Source: CAVSKL01 sp963728475 [NCBI: Candidatus Eiseniibacteriota bacterium] (GTDB lineage Bacteria; Eisenbacteria; RBG-16-71-46; JABDJR01). From it: a stretch of DNA of 64,000 nucleotides. The stretch is taken from NCBI GenBank assembly GCA_963728475.1, contig CAVSKL010000002.1, forward strand, positions 496,001-560,000, written 5' to 3'. The position numbers and the translations under genes were made by a program. A model generated the notes under the pieces. It saw only the letters and a program-made list of their open reading frames with translations. It made no database searches and was not told the origin of the DNA. Shown one piece after another: positions 7,871-16,996 of the stretch. Positions within the stretch are counted from its first letter, which is position 1. Every line of letters begins with the position of its first letter.

Positions 7871-9532
7871 ATGGTCGCCGAGTCCCCGCGTCATACCGAT
7901 ACCCTGGTCATCGGCACCGGCCTCGCCGGGCTCTGGTGCGCGCTTTCCGCCAGCCGGTGGGGCGAGGTGACCGTGGTCACCAAGAAGGCCCGGGCCGAGT
8001 CCAACACCAACTACGCCCAGGGAGGGATCGCCGCGGTCCTCGATCCCGAGGACGATCCCTCCCTCCACCTCGAGGACACCCTGGTGGCGGGAGCGGGGCT
8101 CTGCCATCCCGGCGCGGTGCGGCTGGTGGTGGAGGAGGGCCCCCCCCTGGTCCGGGACCTGGTCGGAATGGGGGTGGAGTTCACCCGGACCGGGGACGGA
8201 GGCCTGGCCCTGGGGCGGGAGGGGGGACATTCCCGCCGCCGCATCGTGCACGCCGCCGACCGCACCGGGGCGGAGGTGGAGAAGGCGCTGCTGGCGGCGG
8301 TGGCCTCGCGGCCCAACATCCATCTCCTGGAGCACCACTTCGCGGTGGACCTGATCATGGCCTCGCGCTCCTCGCGGGGAGCCTCGCAGGACGGCGAGGC
8401 ATGCTGGGGGGCCTACGTGCTCACCCCCGACCACCGCTCGGTCATTCCCTACCAGGCCAAGGCCACGGTGCTGGCCTCGGGGGGAGCGGGCAAGGTCTAC
8501 CTCTATACCACCAATCCCGACGTCGCCACCGGGGACGGCCTGGCCATGGCCTTTCGGGCGGGGGCCCGGGTCTCGAACCTGGAGTTCGTCCAGTTCCACC
8601 CCACCAGCCTCTATCACCCCCACGCCCGCCGGTTCCTGATCACCGAGGCGCTCCGCGGCGAGGGGGCGGTGCTCCGCTCCCTGGACGGGGTGGAGTTCAT
8701 GAAGAGCCACGATCCCCGGGGCGAGCTCGCCCCGCGCGACATCGTGGCCCGGGCCATCGACCGGGAGATGAAGACCCGCGGGCACGATCACGTGTGGCTG
8801 GACGCGACCGGGCTCGGAAAGCGCTTCCTGGAGAAGCGTTTTCCCCAGGTCATGGCGGGGTGCCGCGCCTACGGGATCGATCCCGCCCGCGAGCCGATCC
8901 CGGTGGTGCCCGCCGCCCACTACATGTGCGGCGGGGTCCGCACCGACCTTCACGGCGCCACCGACCTTCCCCGGCTCTACGCGATCGGCGAGGTCGCCCA
9001 CACCGGGCTCCACGGGGCGAACCGGCTGGCCTCGAACTCGCTGCTCGAGGCCCTGGTCTTCGCGGACCGCGCGTCGCGCCATCTGCGGCCGCTGCTCGCG
9101 GGGGACCGGGTGCCCGACGCGGACCCCTGGGTGGCCCCCTCCACCGGCGTCCCCCGGGAGGACGTGATCATCAACCACAACTGGGACGCGGTGCGCCGGC
9201 TCATGTGGGACTACGTGGGCATCGTGCGATCCGACGAGCGGCTTTCCGGGGCGGCGCCCCGCCTCGCGCTCATCCGCGAGGAGGTGGACCGTTTCTATCG
9301 CCGGTTCGTGGTGGACCCCGATATCCTGGAACTGCGCAACATCGCCCTCGTCGCCGACGTCATCCTCCGCCTGGCCACCGCGCGCAAGGAGAGCCGGGGG
9401 CTCCACTTCAATCGCGACCACGCCGCCGTCGACGACGGCACCTACCGGCGCGACTCGGTGCTGGGACGGCTGGGCGAGGTGAGCTGGGGTGATACGATAC
9501 GGGACGGGGCCCCCATGGCGGGAACGGCGTGA
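7871..9532 (+). CDS. nadB: L-aspartate oxidase NadB
   Basis: 553 residues. FAD-binding IGTGLAGL (about residues 14-21), NTNYAQGGIAAV, GREGGHSRRRIVHAADRTG and GANRLASNSLLEALVF are all characteristic of NadB within the succinate dehydrogenase/fumarate reductase flavoprotein family. It oxidises L-aspartate to iminoaspartate, the first step of de novo NAD synthesis. nadA and nadC are not nearby, though nadK occurs at the other end of the window. The ATG was chosen because it lies downstream of the predicted promoter and right before the FAD domain; its ribosome binding site is weak. The stop overlaps the next start. Confidence 0.95.
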   Translation: MVAESPRHTDTLVIGTGLAGLWCALSASRWGEVTVVTKKARAESNTNYAQGGIAAVLDPEDDPSLHLEDTLVAGAGLCHPGAVRLVVEEGPPLVRDLVGMGVEFTRTGDGGLALGREGGHSRRRIVHAADRTGAEVEKALLAAVASRPNIHLLEHHFAVDLIMASRSSRGASQDGEACWGAYVLTPDHRSVIPYQAKATVLASGGAGKVYLYTTNPDVATGDGLAMAFRAGARVSNLEFVQFHPTSLYHPHARRFLITEALRGEGAVLRSLDGVEFMKSHDPRGELAPRDIVARAIDREMKTRGHDHVWLDATGLGKRFLEKRFPQVMAGCRAYGIDPAREPIPVVPAAHYMCGGVRTDLHGATDLPRLYAIGEVAHTGLHGANRLASNSLLEALVFADRASRHLRPLLAGDRVPDADPWVAPSTGVPREDVIINHNWDAVRRLMWDYVGIVRSDERLSGAAPRLALIREEVDRFYRRFVVDPDILELRNIALVADVILRLATARKESRGLHFNRDHAAVDDGTYRRDSVLGRLGEVSWGDTIRDGAPMAGTA

Positions 9533-9915
9533 GCGGCGTGAGCGACCAGGAAGACTACGAAACCGCCCTCGACCGGGTGCTGGAGTCCGATCCCCGCTAC
9601 GATCGCGCGGCCTACCTGTTCGTGCAGGCGGCCCTGGATTTCTTCCAGCGCCGGCACCGCGAGGGGCGGCGGGGGCTGCACGTGAGCGGCGCGGAAGTCC
9701 TGGAGGGGATCCGGGAGCTGGCCATCGCGGAGTACGGGCCGATGGCCCGCTCGGTGCTCAATTCCTGGGGAATCCTGCGGGGGGAGGACGTGGGTGAGGT
9801 GGTCTACAACCTGATCGGGGTGGGCCTGATGGCGAAGACCGACGAGGACCGCAAGGAGGACTTCGCCGGGGTGATGGCGTTCGACGAGAGCCTGGACCGA
9901 GACACCTCCTGGTAG
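9529..9915 (+). CDS. Minf_1886-family conserved hypothetical protein
   Basis: 128 residues, GTG start overlapping the nadB stop (a second GTG lies 9 nt later). The YETALDRVLESDPRYDRAAYLFVQAAL opening (start and middle of the motif at about residues 10-36), the GAEVLEGIRELAIAEYGPMA segment and the WGILRGEDVGEVVYNL segment match the small family called Minf_1886, known mostly from PVC and related bacteria. Function unknown. No membrane segment or signal peptide. Its position directly before hsp20 and lon suggests a link to protein quality control, but that is positional inference. Confidence 0.75.
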   Translation: MSGVSDQEDYETALDRVLESDPRYDRAAYLFVQAALDFFQRRHREGRRGLHVSGAEVLEGIRELAIAEYGPMARSVLNSWGILRGEDVGEVVYNLIGVGLMAKTDEDRKEDFAGVMAFDESLDRDTSW

Positions 9916-9926
9916 GAGAGACGAAC

Positions 9927-10352
9927 GTGGCAGCGGGAAAGTTCGAGGACCGATGGGGCAACTTCCGTGACCTGGTCGAGCACCTCTTCCTGGAGCCCGG
10001 GCGGAGCAGCGTGGAAGCGGACGTGGTGTGGTATCCGGCCACCGACGCCTACGAGACCGAGGAGGAGTTCGTGATCCGCATGGATCTGAGCGGGGTGGCC
10101 CGCGAGGAGATCCAGATCCTCATGCGGAGCCGCATCGTTCACGTGAGGGGGATCCGCCGCGACGGCTCTCCCGAGGGCCGCAAGACCTTTCACAAGATGG
10201 AAATCGCCATGGGTCCGTTCGCCCGGAGCATCCAGGTTCCGGAACGGTTCGCCCGCTCCGAGGCCGCGGCCTCGTACCGCGACGGCGTGCTGGAGATCCG
10301 CCTGCGCGCCCGCCCCCGGGCCAAGGACGAGCTGAAGATCGAGGTGGAGTAG
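9927..10352 (+). CDS. Small heat shock protein, Hsp20/alpha-crystallin family
   Basis: 141 residues from a GTG with AGGAGAG upstream. Residues ~35-135 form the alpha-crystallin domain: FVIRMDLSGVAREEIQI, VHVRGIRR and the family-typical A-x-Y-x-D-G-V-L-E-I at ASYRDGVLEIRL. ATP-independent holdase that keeps unfolded proteins soluble. It lies 6 nt before lon, pairing a holdase with an ATP-dependent protease in one transcript. No obvious heat-shock promoter or CIRCE element was seen. Confidence 0.93.
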   Translation: MAAGKFEDRWGNFRDLVEHLFLEPGRSSVEADVVWYPATDAYETEEEFVIRMDLSGVAREEIQILMRSRIVHVRGIRRDGSPEGRKTFHKMEIAMGPFARSIQVPERFARSEAAASYRDGVLEIRLRARPRAKDELKIEVE

Positions 10353-10358
10353 AGAACC

Positions 10359-12929
10359 ATGGCCGAATCGACCATCACCGTCCAGACCGACTCCGGGCAG
10401 TCGCTTCAGATCCCCATCGAGCTGCCTCTGGTCCCCTTGCGGGACGTGGTGGCGTTCCCCTACATGATGTTTCCGCTGGTGGTGAGCGAGCGCGCGCTCC
10501 TCGACCTGGTGGATGAGGCGCTGGCCGGGACCAAGATGATCGGGCTGTTCACCGTGCGCGGCCTCCCCGCTCCGGAAGGGGCGCGGCCCGCGGGCGAGAA
10601 CGCCTCCCGGGACGGCGGCGAAGCGGGGGCGGAGGAGGGGGCCGGGTCCGGGGACGGGAACGGCGCCCGCACCGGCACCGTGACCTCGGTCCGCGAGTTG
10701 AGCCCGGTCGGCACCGCCGCCATCATCCACAAGATGCTCCGCTTCCCCGACGGCGGCATGCGCCTCCTGGTCCAGGGGGTGGCCCGCATCCGCCTGGTGG
10801 AGACGGTGCAGCAGCGGCCGTTCCTCAAGGGCCGGGTGGAAGTGGTGTCGGCGGGCAAGTCCGGCTCGCGGCGGGCCGAGGCGCTCCGGCGCAACGCCCT
10901 CGAGCTTTTCCAGAAGCTGGTGGACGCCACCGGCTATCTTTCCGACGAGTTGAAGGTGGTGGCGCTCAACATCGACGATGCCGGCCGCCTCGCCGATTTC
11001 CTGGGGGCCAACCTCAATCTGGAGCTGGACGACAAGCAGGCGGTGCTGGAGGAAGAGGATCCCGAGAAGCGCCTGGAGCGGGTGACCGCGTTCATGGTCC
11101 GCGAGCTGGACATCCTCGCCCTCGGCCGGCGGATCCAGGACCAGGTGCAGAACGAGATGGAGAAGACCCAGCGCGAGTTCTACCTCCGCCAGCAGATGAA
11201 GGCGATCCAGAAGGAGCTGGGGGGCGAGGAGGAGAACCCGGAGCTGGCCGAGATCAAGAAGGCGCTGGACGAATCAGGCATGCCGGAAGCGGCGCGCGAG
11301 GCCGCGGTGAAGGAGTTCGACCGGCTCAAGGTGATGCCCCCCCAGGCCGCCGAATACACGGTGGCCCGCACCTATATCGACTGGATGCTCCAGGTGCCGT
11401 GGAAGGAGCTTGATCGCCCGCCCATCGACGTCAACCGGGCCGAGCGCATCCTGAACGAGGACCACTACGACCTCGGCGAGGTGAAGGAGCGGATCCTGGA
11501 GTACCTGGCGGTGCGCAAGCTCACCCGGCATCCCCGGAGCCCCATCCTCTGCCTCTCCGGCCCCCCCGGGGTGGGCAAGACCTCCCTCGGCCAGTCCATC
11601 GCCCGCGCCCTCGGCCGCCCCTTCGTGCGGCTGAGCCTGGGGGGATTGCACGACGAGGCGGAGATCCGCGGCCACCGGCGCACCTACATCGGGGCCATGC
11701 CGGGCCGGATCGTGCAGGGGGTGATCACCGCCAAGGCCCCCGACCCCGTGTTCATGCTCGACGAGGTGGACAAGGTGGGCGCCGACTTCCGGGGCGACCC
11801 CACCTCCGCGCTCCTGGAAGTGCTGGATCCGGCGCAGAACAACAGCTTCCAGGACAATTATCTGAACGTGCCCGTCGACCTCTCGCGGGTGCTCTTCATC
11901 ACCACCGCCAACGTCCTCTACTCGATCCCGGGGCCGCTCCGCGACCGCATGGAGGTGATCGAGATCCCCGGGTACACCACCGCCGACAAGGCGGAGATCG
12001 CCCGGCGCTACCTGGTCCCCCGGGCCCTGGAGGACAACGGCATCGGCTCCTCCCACCTCCGCTTCACCAAGTCCGCGCTCACCGCCATCGCCAACGAGTA
12101 CACCCACGAGTCGGGGGTGCGCGAGCTGGAGCGGCAGATCAACCGGGTGGCGCGCAAGGTGGCCACCCGGGTGGCGCGGGGACGGAAGGTGCGGGTGTCG
12201 GTCTCGGGCAGGAACCTGGCCGAGTACCTGGGGACCAAGAAGGTCTACCGGGAGCGCCGGGAACGGAAGAACCGGGTGGGGGTGGTGACCGGGCTCGCCT
12301 GGACCCCCTACGGCGGGGAGATCCTGTTCGTGGAGGCCACCCGGATGCCGGGGCGGGGGAACCTCACCCTCACCGGCCAGCTCGGAGACGTGATGCGGGA
12401 GTCGGCGATGGCCGCCCTCTCCTACGTGCGCGCCCACGCCGAGGAACTCGCCGGCGGCGACCCCCACTTCGAGAAGTTCGACGTCCACATCCACGTGCCC
12501 GCCGGCGCCATGCCCAAGGACGGCCCCTCGGCGGGAGTGGCCATGGTCACCGCGCTCTCGTCGCTGGTCAGCGGCCGGCGGGTGCGCGCCGACACCGCGA
12601 TGACCGGCGAGATCTCGCTCCGCGGCAACGTGCTCCCCATCGGGGGGGTGAAGCAAAAGGTGCTGGGGGCGAAGCGGGCGGGCCTGGCGCAGATCATCCT
12701 TCCCGCCGCCAACCACGCCGACCTCTCCGAGGTCCCCGCGGACGTCCGGAAGTCGATGCGCTTCGTCCTCGCCGAGACCATCGACGACGTGCTCTCGCAC
12801 GCCCTGATGGGGCCGGGGAACCGCACCGGGAAGAAGCGGGGCAGGAAGAAGACGCCCGGCCGGCGCACCAAGGCGTCTCCGGCGCGTCCCCGGGGCACGA
12901 AGGCGGACGCCGGCCCCGCCCGGGATTGA
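10359..12929 (+). CDS. lon: ATP-dependent protease Lon
   Basis: 856 residues. Order: N-terminal substrate-binding domain (PLVPLRDVVAFPYMMFPL), helical region, AAA+ module with GPPGVGKT (401-408) and FMLDEVDKVG, then the protease domain with catalytic Ser about 724 in KDGPSAG and Lys about 765 in GGVKQKV. An unusual Gly/Glu-rich insertion of ~40 residues interrupts the N-terminal domain around residues 70-110. A basic tail (KKRGRKKTPGRR) ends the protein, which may contact DNA or polyphosphate. Degrades misfolded and regulatory proteins in the cytoplasm. The last bases overlap the start of the GT9 gene. Confidence 0.96.
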   Translation: MAESTITVQTDSGQSLQIPIELPLVPLRDVVAFPYMMFPLVVSERALLDLVDEALAGTKMIGLFTVRGLPAPEGARPAGENASRDGGEAGAEEGAGSGDGNGARTGTVTSVRELSPVGTAAIIHKMLRFPDGGMRLLVQGVARIRLVETVQQRPFLKGRVEVVSAGKSGSRRAEALRRNALELFQKLVDATGYLSDELKVVALNIDDAGRLADFLGANLNLELDDKQAVLEEEDPEKRLERVTAFMVRELDILALGRRIQDQVQNEMEKTQREFYLRQQMKAIQKELGGEEENPELAEIKKALDESGMPEAAREAAVKEFDRLKVMPPQAAEYTVARTYIDWMLQVPWKELDRPPIDVNRAERILNEDHYDLGEVKERILEYLAVRKLTRHPRSPILCLSGPPGVGKTSLGQSIARALGRPFVRLSLGGLHDEAEIRGHRRTYIGAMPGRIVQGVITAKAPDPVFMLDEVDKVGADFRGDPTSALLEVLDPAQNNSFQDNYLNVPVDLSRVLFITTANVLYSIPGPLRDRMEVIEIPGYTTADKAEIARRYLVPRALEDNGIGSSHLRFTKSALTAIANEYTHESGVRELERQINRVARKVATRVARGRKVRVSVSGRNLAEYLGTKKVYRERRERKNRVGVVTGLAWTPYGGEILFVEATRMPGRGNLTLTGQLGDVMRESAMAALSYVRAHAEELAGGDPHFEKFDVHIHVPAGAMPKDGPSAGVAMVTALSSLVSGRRVRADTAMTGEISLRGNVLPIGGVKQKVLGAKRAGLAQIILPAANHADLSEVPADVRKSMRFVLAETIDDVLSHALMGPGNRTGKKRGRKKTPGRRTKASPARPRGTKADAGPARD

Positions 12930-13945
12930 CCGCGCCGCGCCGCCTGCTCATCCGCCTGGGTTCCCTGGGCGACGTCGTCCTCGCCACCGCCGCCGCCAAC
13001 GCCGCGCGCGCGCGGTGGGGGGACCGATGCCTGGACGTGCTGGTGAAGGAGGAGTGGGCGCCGCTCTGGGAGAACCATCCCGCGGTGGAGCGGATCCTGG
13101 CGTGGGAGCGGGCCGACCGCGACCTCGGCGGCCTTCGCAAGTGGGGCTCGAGGCTCCGCGAGGCGCGCTACCTGGAGGCGGTGGATCTCCAGGGCACGCC
13201 GCGCACCCGCACCCTCCTCACCCTGGCCGGCGTCGTCCGGGTGCGGCGGGCCCGCCGCCGCGAGCTTTCCCGGAGGCTCCTGGTCCGGACGAAGCGGCTG
13301 GGCCCGCCTCCGGACTTCCGCATGGCGGACGCGTTCGTGGAGGCCGCCGTCCCCGGGGCCCACGCGGTCCCTTCGCTCCATCCCGGGGCCGCCGCCCGCG
13401 CCCGGGCCGCGGAGCTGGCGGGCCCGGCGGCGGTGGGGCTGGTGCCGGGGGCGACCCGCGCCACCAAGCGCTGGCCCCTGGACCGGTTCGTGGCGGTGGG
13501 AAAGGACCTGGCCGCGCGGGGCCTCGGGCCGGTGGCGGTGTTCTTCGGACCCGGCGAGGACGCCCTCGCCGCCGGCTGGCGCGAGCGCTGGCCCGGCGGG
13601 GGCTGGATCGAGGTCCGGGCCGGGCTCCCCACCGTGGCCGCGATCCTGGGACGGCTGGGCGCGGTGGCCACCGGGGACACCGGCCTCATGCACGTGGCGG
13701 CGGCGGTGGGGACACCGGTGGTGGCGCTGTTCGGCCCGACCGTGCGATCCTTCGGGTTCGCGCCGGCGGGCGAGGGGCACCGGGTGGTGGAGCGGGATTT
13801 GCCGTGCCGGCCGTGCTCCCTCCACGGTGGACCCCGATGCCCGCTCGGACACTTCCGGTGCCTGTTGGAGATCGAGCCGGACGAGGTCCTGGCGGCGCTC
13901 CGGACCGCGCTCGATGCGCGCGGCGCCTCCGCCGGCCCGTCCTGA
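12926..13945 (+). CDS. Glycosyltransferase family 9 (heptosyltransferase-like)
   Basis: 339 residues from a TTG that overlaps the lon stop. GT9 features: RLGSLGDVVLATAAANAA at the N-terminus, GATRATKRWP (donor-binding loop) and GDTGLMHVAAAVGTPVVALF. A Cys-containing segment (CRPCSLHGGPRC) near residue 290 is typical of LPS heptosyltransferases. Probably adds ADP-heptose to the LPS inner core or a similar sugar to an outer-membrane glycolipid, at the cytoplasmic face of the inner membrane. The exact acceptor is unknown. Consistent with the lpx/waaA operon upstream. Confidence 0.87.
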   Translation: MTAPRRLLIRLGSLGDVVLATAAANAARARWGDRCLDVLVKEEWAPLWENHPAVERILAWERADRDLGGLRKWGSRLREARYLEAVDLQGTPRTRTLLTLAGVVRVRRARRRELSRRLLVRTKRLGPPPDFRMADAFVEAAVPGAHAVPSLHPGAAARARAAELAGPAAVGLVPGATRATKRWPLDRFVAVGKDLAARGLGPVAVFFGPGEDALAAGWRERWPGGGWIEVRAGLPTVAAILGRLGAVATGDTGLMHVAAAVGTPVVALFGPTVRSFGFAPAGEGHRVVERDLPCRPCSLHGGPRCPLGHFRCLLEIEPDEVLAALRTALDARGASAGPS

Positions 13946-13975
13946 ACCGGCTTTCGCACCCTGGAGACACACACC

Positions 13976-15166
13976 ATGCCCCGACTCGTCCTGCTGGGAC
14001 TCGGCGAACCCGACCTCGACGTCCTCTCCCGCATCTCGCGCCTGGATCCCCGCCCCGAGGTGCTGGTGGTCCATCCCGATCCGGAAGCGCTCATCCTCCG
14101 CCTGGCCGGGGTGGCGCAGTATCCCGCCCTCACCGAGCCGCCGCGCCCCCGGCCGGACGACGTGGTGCTGGTGCCGGAGGGGAACGTGGCCTCGGTGGCC
14201 GAACTGGCCGCGCCCTTCCGGGCGGTGGGGGCGCGCATCCTGGTCCCCACCAGCCTCCGGGCCGGCATGCGCTCCCTGGACGAACTGCTGCAGCCGGCGG
14301 TGGCTGTGCGCCGGGTCGGTAACGGCGGGGCCGCCCCGTTGGCGATGGCCGAGCCTTCGAACGAACCCGAGCCGAAGCCGGTAACGTCTGGGGAATCTGG
14401 GAGTTCCCCCATTGTGAACGCCTCGCCCGAACCGGCGCCGGCCCCGGCCCCCGGGCGCCCGGGGGGCGGGGGGCCGGGTGCGGGCGGCGGCCCCCCCACC
14501 GACGTGTGGGAGCGCCCCGAGGCCTCCTTCCGCTATCTGATCGAGTCCTCGGTGGGTTCCGGCCGCCGCGTCATCCTGTGGTGGAACGGCATGACCGACG
14601 TCTGGGTCCCCTGGGTGTGGACGGGCGCGGCCCCCCCCGCGCACGCCGAGGGGGGTCCGGAGGAGGGGATCGAGATCGCCTCGCAGTGGGGCCGCTTCCG
14701 GCTCAGCGGGGTGAGCGGAGAGCGCGACCGGTTGAACCTGGCCGGGCTGACCCGGGTGGCCGAGGACATGGCCCTCCGGGATCTGGTGCGCTGGCGCCGC
14801 GAGGCCCACGCCCTGGCCGCCCACGGCCTTCCCGACCCCCACGCCGAGGGTCCGGGGCTGGCCTCGTGGTCGGAGCCGGTGCTGGAGCTCCTGGGGGTGG
14901 AGTCGGCGCTGTTCTGGCGGCGCGAGGGCGCGGGCTGGAAGCTGGTGGAGGCCCGGGGTGAGGGGATCGGCTTCTCCGGGAACCTGGTCTTTCCCAAGGA
15001 TCTCTTCTCCGCGACCTTCGAGGGGGCGGACTCCCCGTGGCGGCGGTGGGAGCCCACTCCCGGGGTGCGGCTCCTCCTGGCCGGAGCGGACGAGACCGAT
15101 CCCCACTGGCCGCTCCGGCTCCGCCGGGTGGAGCTGGCGCTGGCCGGAGAGGAACCGGGTTGGTGA
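13976..15166 (+). CDS. Unknown two-domain protein: Rossmann-like N-terminus, proline-rich linker, possible GAF-like C-terminus
   Basis: 396 residues. Residues 1-110 begin LVLLGLGEPDLDVLSRI and look like a small nucleotide-binding or receiver-like alpha/beta domain. Residues ~125-180 are a low-complexity Pro/Ala/Gly linker. Residues ~185-390 (ASFRYLIESSVGSG, WVPWVWTG, LLGVESALFWRREGAGWKLV) resemble a GAF/PAS-type sensory fold, which I cannot confirm by eye. No signal peptide or membrane segment. Its stop overlaps the mutL GTG start, so the two are translationally coupled. The linker region at 14390-14409 contains an inverted repeat GGGGAA-N8-TTCCCC. I do not recognise the family. Confidence 0.7.
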   Translation: MPRLVLLGLGEPDLDVLSRISRLDPRPEVLVVHPDPEALILRLAGVAQYPALTEPPRPRPDDVVLVPEGNVASVAELAAPFRAVGARILVPTSLRAGMRSLDELLQPAVAVRRVGNGGAAPLAMAEPSNEPEPKPVTSGESGSSPIVNASPEPAPAPAPGRPGGGGPGAGGGPPTDVWERPEASFRYLIESSVGSGRRVILWWNGMTDVWVPWVWTGAAPPAHAEGGPEEGIEIASQWGRFRLSGVSGERDRLNLAGLTRVAEDMALRDLVRWRREAHALAAHGLPDPHAEGPGLASWSEPVLELLGVESALFWRREGAGWKLVEARGEGIGFSGNLVFPKDLFSATFEGADSPWRRWEPTPGVRLLLAGADETDPHWPLRLRRVELALAGEEPGW

Positions 15167-16944
15167 TCACGGCTCCCATTCGCGTGCTCCCCGACGCCCT
15201 GGTGGGACGGATCGCGGCGGGGGAGGTGGTGGAACGTCCCGGCTCGGTGGTCAAGGAGCTGGTGGAGAACGCCCTGGACGCGGGGGCGACGCGGATCGAG
15301 GTCGCGGTGGAGGGAAAGCTCACCGGACTCATCCGGGTCTCCGACGACGGCTCCGGCATTCCCGCCGGCGAGCTGCCCATCGCGGTCCACCGCCACGCCA
15401 CCAGCAAGATCGGATGCGACGCCGACCTCGTGCGCATCAAATCCCTGGGTTTCCGCGGAGAGGGGCTGGCCGCGATCGGCGCGGTGTCGCGGCTCCGCAT
15501 GACGAGCCGCGCCGCCGCCGAGGACACCGGGGCGGCGGTCACGGTGGAGGACGGCCGGGTCGGGGCCTCGGAGCCGGCGGCACGGGCGGCGGGGACCACG
15601 GTGGAGGTGCGCGACCTCTTCTTCAACACCCCCGCCCGGCGGAAGTACCTGAAGTCCGAGGGGAGCGAACTCCGCTACATCTCGCAGCTCCTCCAGGCCT
15701 ACGGCCTCGCCCATCCCTCGGTGCAGTTCGTGCTCACCCAGGAGGGGCGCGAGTCGCTGAGCCTTCCCGCCGCCGCCGACCTGCACGAACGCGCGGGGCA
15801 GGTGCTGGGACGGGAGCGGCTGAAGCGGATGGTGGCGCTCGACGAGGAGGCGCGCGACCTCGCTCTGGAAGGCTTTCTGGGCGCGCCCGAGGACTCCCGC
15901 GCCCGCGGCAGCCACCAGACCTTCCTCATCAACGGCCGCTGGGTGACCAGCGTGCTGCTCAAGACCGCGATCCGTGAGGCCTATACCGATCTCATTCCGC
16001 CCGGCCGGCACCCCGAGGCGGTGCTCCACCTCCGGCTCCCGCCCGAGGAGGTGGACGTCAACGTCCATCCCACCAAGCGCGAAGTGCGGCTCCTGCGGGA
16101 GCGCGAGCTCTATCCGCGCCTCATCCGGCTCCTCAAGGACCGGGTGGAGGGGCATATTCCCACCCTTGCTCTCGGCGGCTCCACCCGGGGCGGATGGAGG
16201 CCGGCGCCGGAGACGCTCCGGCCCGGCGACCCCGATCCGGACCAGTCGCGCCTGCGGTTCCCCGCGGGACCGGTGCTCACCGCGGGCGAGGGACGGGTGG
16301 GCGACCGCGAGCGCCCGGTGGTGGTGCCCTTTCCCGGCACCTTCGAGGAGCCGATGGAACCGGAGCCGGAGGCTCCGGCCCTGGCCAACCTGTGGCAGCT
16401 CCACCGGACCTACATTCTGGCCGCGATCGAGGGGGGGCTCCTGATCATCGACCAGCACGCCGCGCACGAGCGCGTGCTCTTCGAGCAGGCGGTGCTGCGG
16501 TTCGAAGGGGCGCCGGCGGCGAGCCAGGAGCTCCTGTTCAGCCTTCCGGTGGAGCTCACCCACGACGAGTTCGCGCTCCTTTTGGAAACCCACGCGGTGA
16601 TGGAGAAGCTCGGCTTCCACCTCGAGGTGGCGGAGGGAACCTCGGTCCGGGTCCATGCGATTCCCGCCGGGCTCCGCGAGTGGCGGCAGGGAGCGCTTCT
16701 TCGCGACGTGCTCGACCACGTGGCCGACCTGCCCACCAGCATGGACGTGACCGAGCGGGTGGCGCGGGCGGTGGCCTGCCAGGGCGCGGTAAAGGCGGGG
16801 CAGAAGCTCACCCTGGAGGAGATGAACGGCCTGGTGGACCAGCTCTTCGCCACCCACAAGCCCCAGGGCGATCCCCACGGACGGCCGGTGTTCCTGCGGG
16901 TCCCGCTCACCGATCTCCACCGGAGATTCGGCCGGTCGGGATGA
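15163..16944 (+). CDS. mutL: DNA mismatch repair protein MutL
   Basis: 593 residues from a GTG overlapping the previous stop. GHKL ATPase motifs: IAAGEVVERPGSVVKELVENA, SDDGSGI, RHATSKI and GFRGEGLAAIGAVS. The C-terminal domain has DQHAAHERVLFE, which fits the metal-binding endonuclease motif DQHAx2Ex4E, so this should be a nicking MutL as in bacteria lacking MutH. The usual C-P-H-G-R-P zinc motif reads DPHGRP here and the A-C-H/R motif reads ACQGAVKAGQ, so metal ligation may differ. The terminal FGR matches the FxR motif. mutS is not in the window. Confidence 0.95.
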   Translation: MITAPIRVLPDALVGRIAAGEVVERPGSVVKELVENALDAGATRIEVAVEGKLTGLIRVSDDGSGIPAGELPIAVHRHATSKIGCDADLVRIKSLGFRGEGLAAIGAVSRLRMTSRAAAEDTGAAVTVEDGRVGASEPAARAAGTTVEVRDLFFNTPARRKYLKSEGSELRYISQLLQAYGLAHPSVQFVLTQEGRESLSLPAAADLHERAGQVLGRERLKRMVALDEEARDLALEGFLGAPEDSRARGSHQTFLINGRWVTSVLLKTAIREAYTDLIPPGRHPEAVLHLRLPPEEVDVNVHPTKREVRLLRERELYPRLIRLLKDRVEGHIPTLALGGSTRGGWRPAPETLRPGDPDPDQSRLRFPAGPVLTAGEGRVGDRERPVVVPFPGTFEEPMEPEPEAPALANLWQLHRTYILAAIEGGLLIIDQHAAHERVLFEQAVLRFEGAPAASQELLFSLPVELTHDEFALLLETHAVMEKLGFHLEVAEGTSVRVHAIPAGLREWRQGALLRDVLDHVADLPTSMDVTERVARAVACQGAVKAGQKLTLEEMNGLVDQLFATHKPQGDPHGRPVFLRVPLTDLHRRFGRSG

Positions 16945-16996
16945 CGGCGGGGGAGGCGCGGGGGCGGCCGCCGGGCGGGGCCGGACGGGGACGGCG

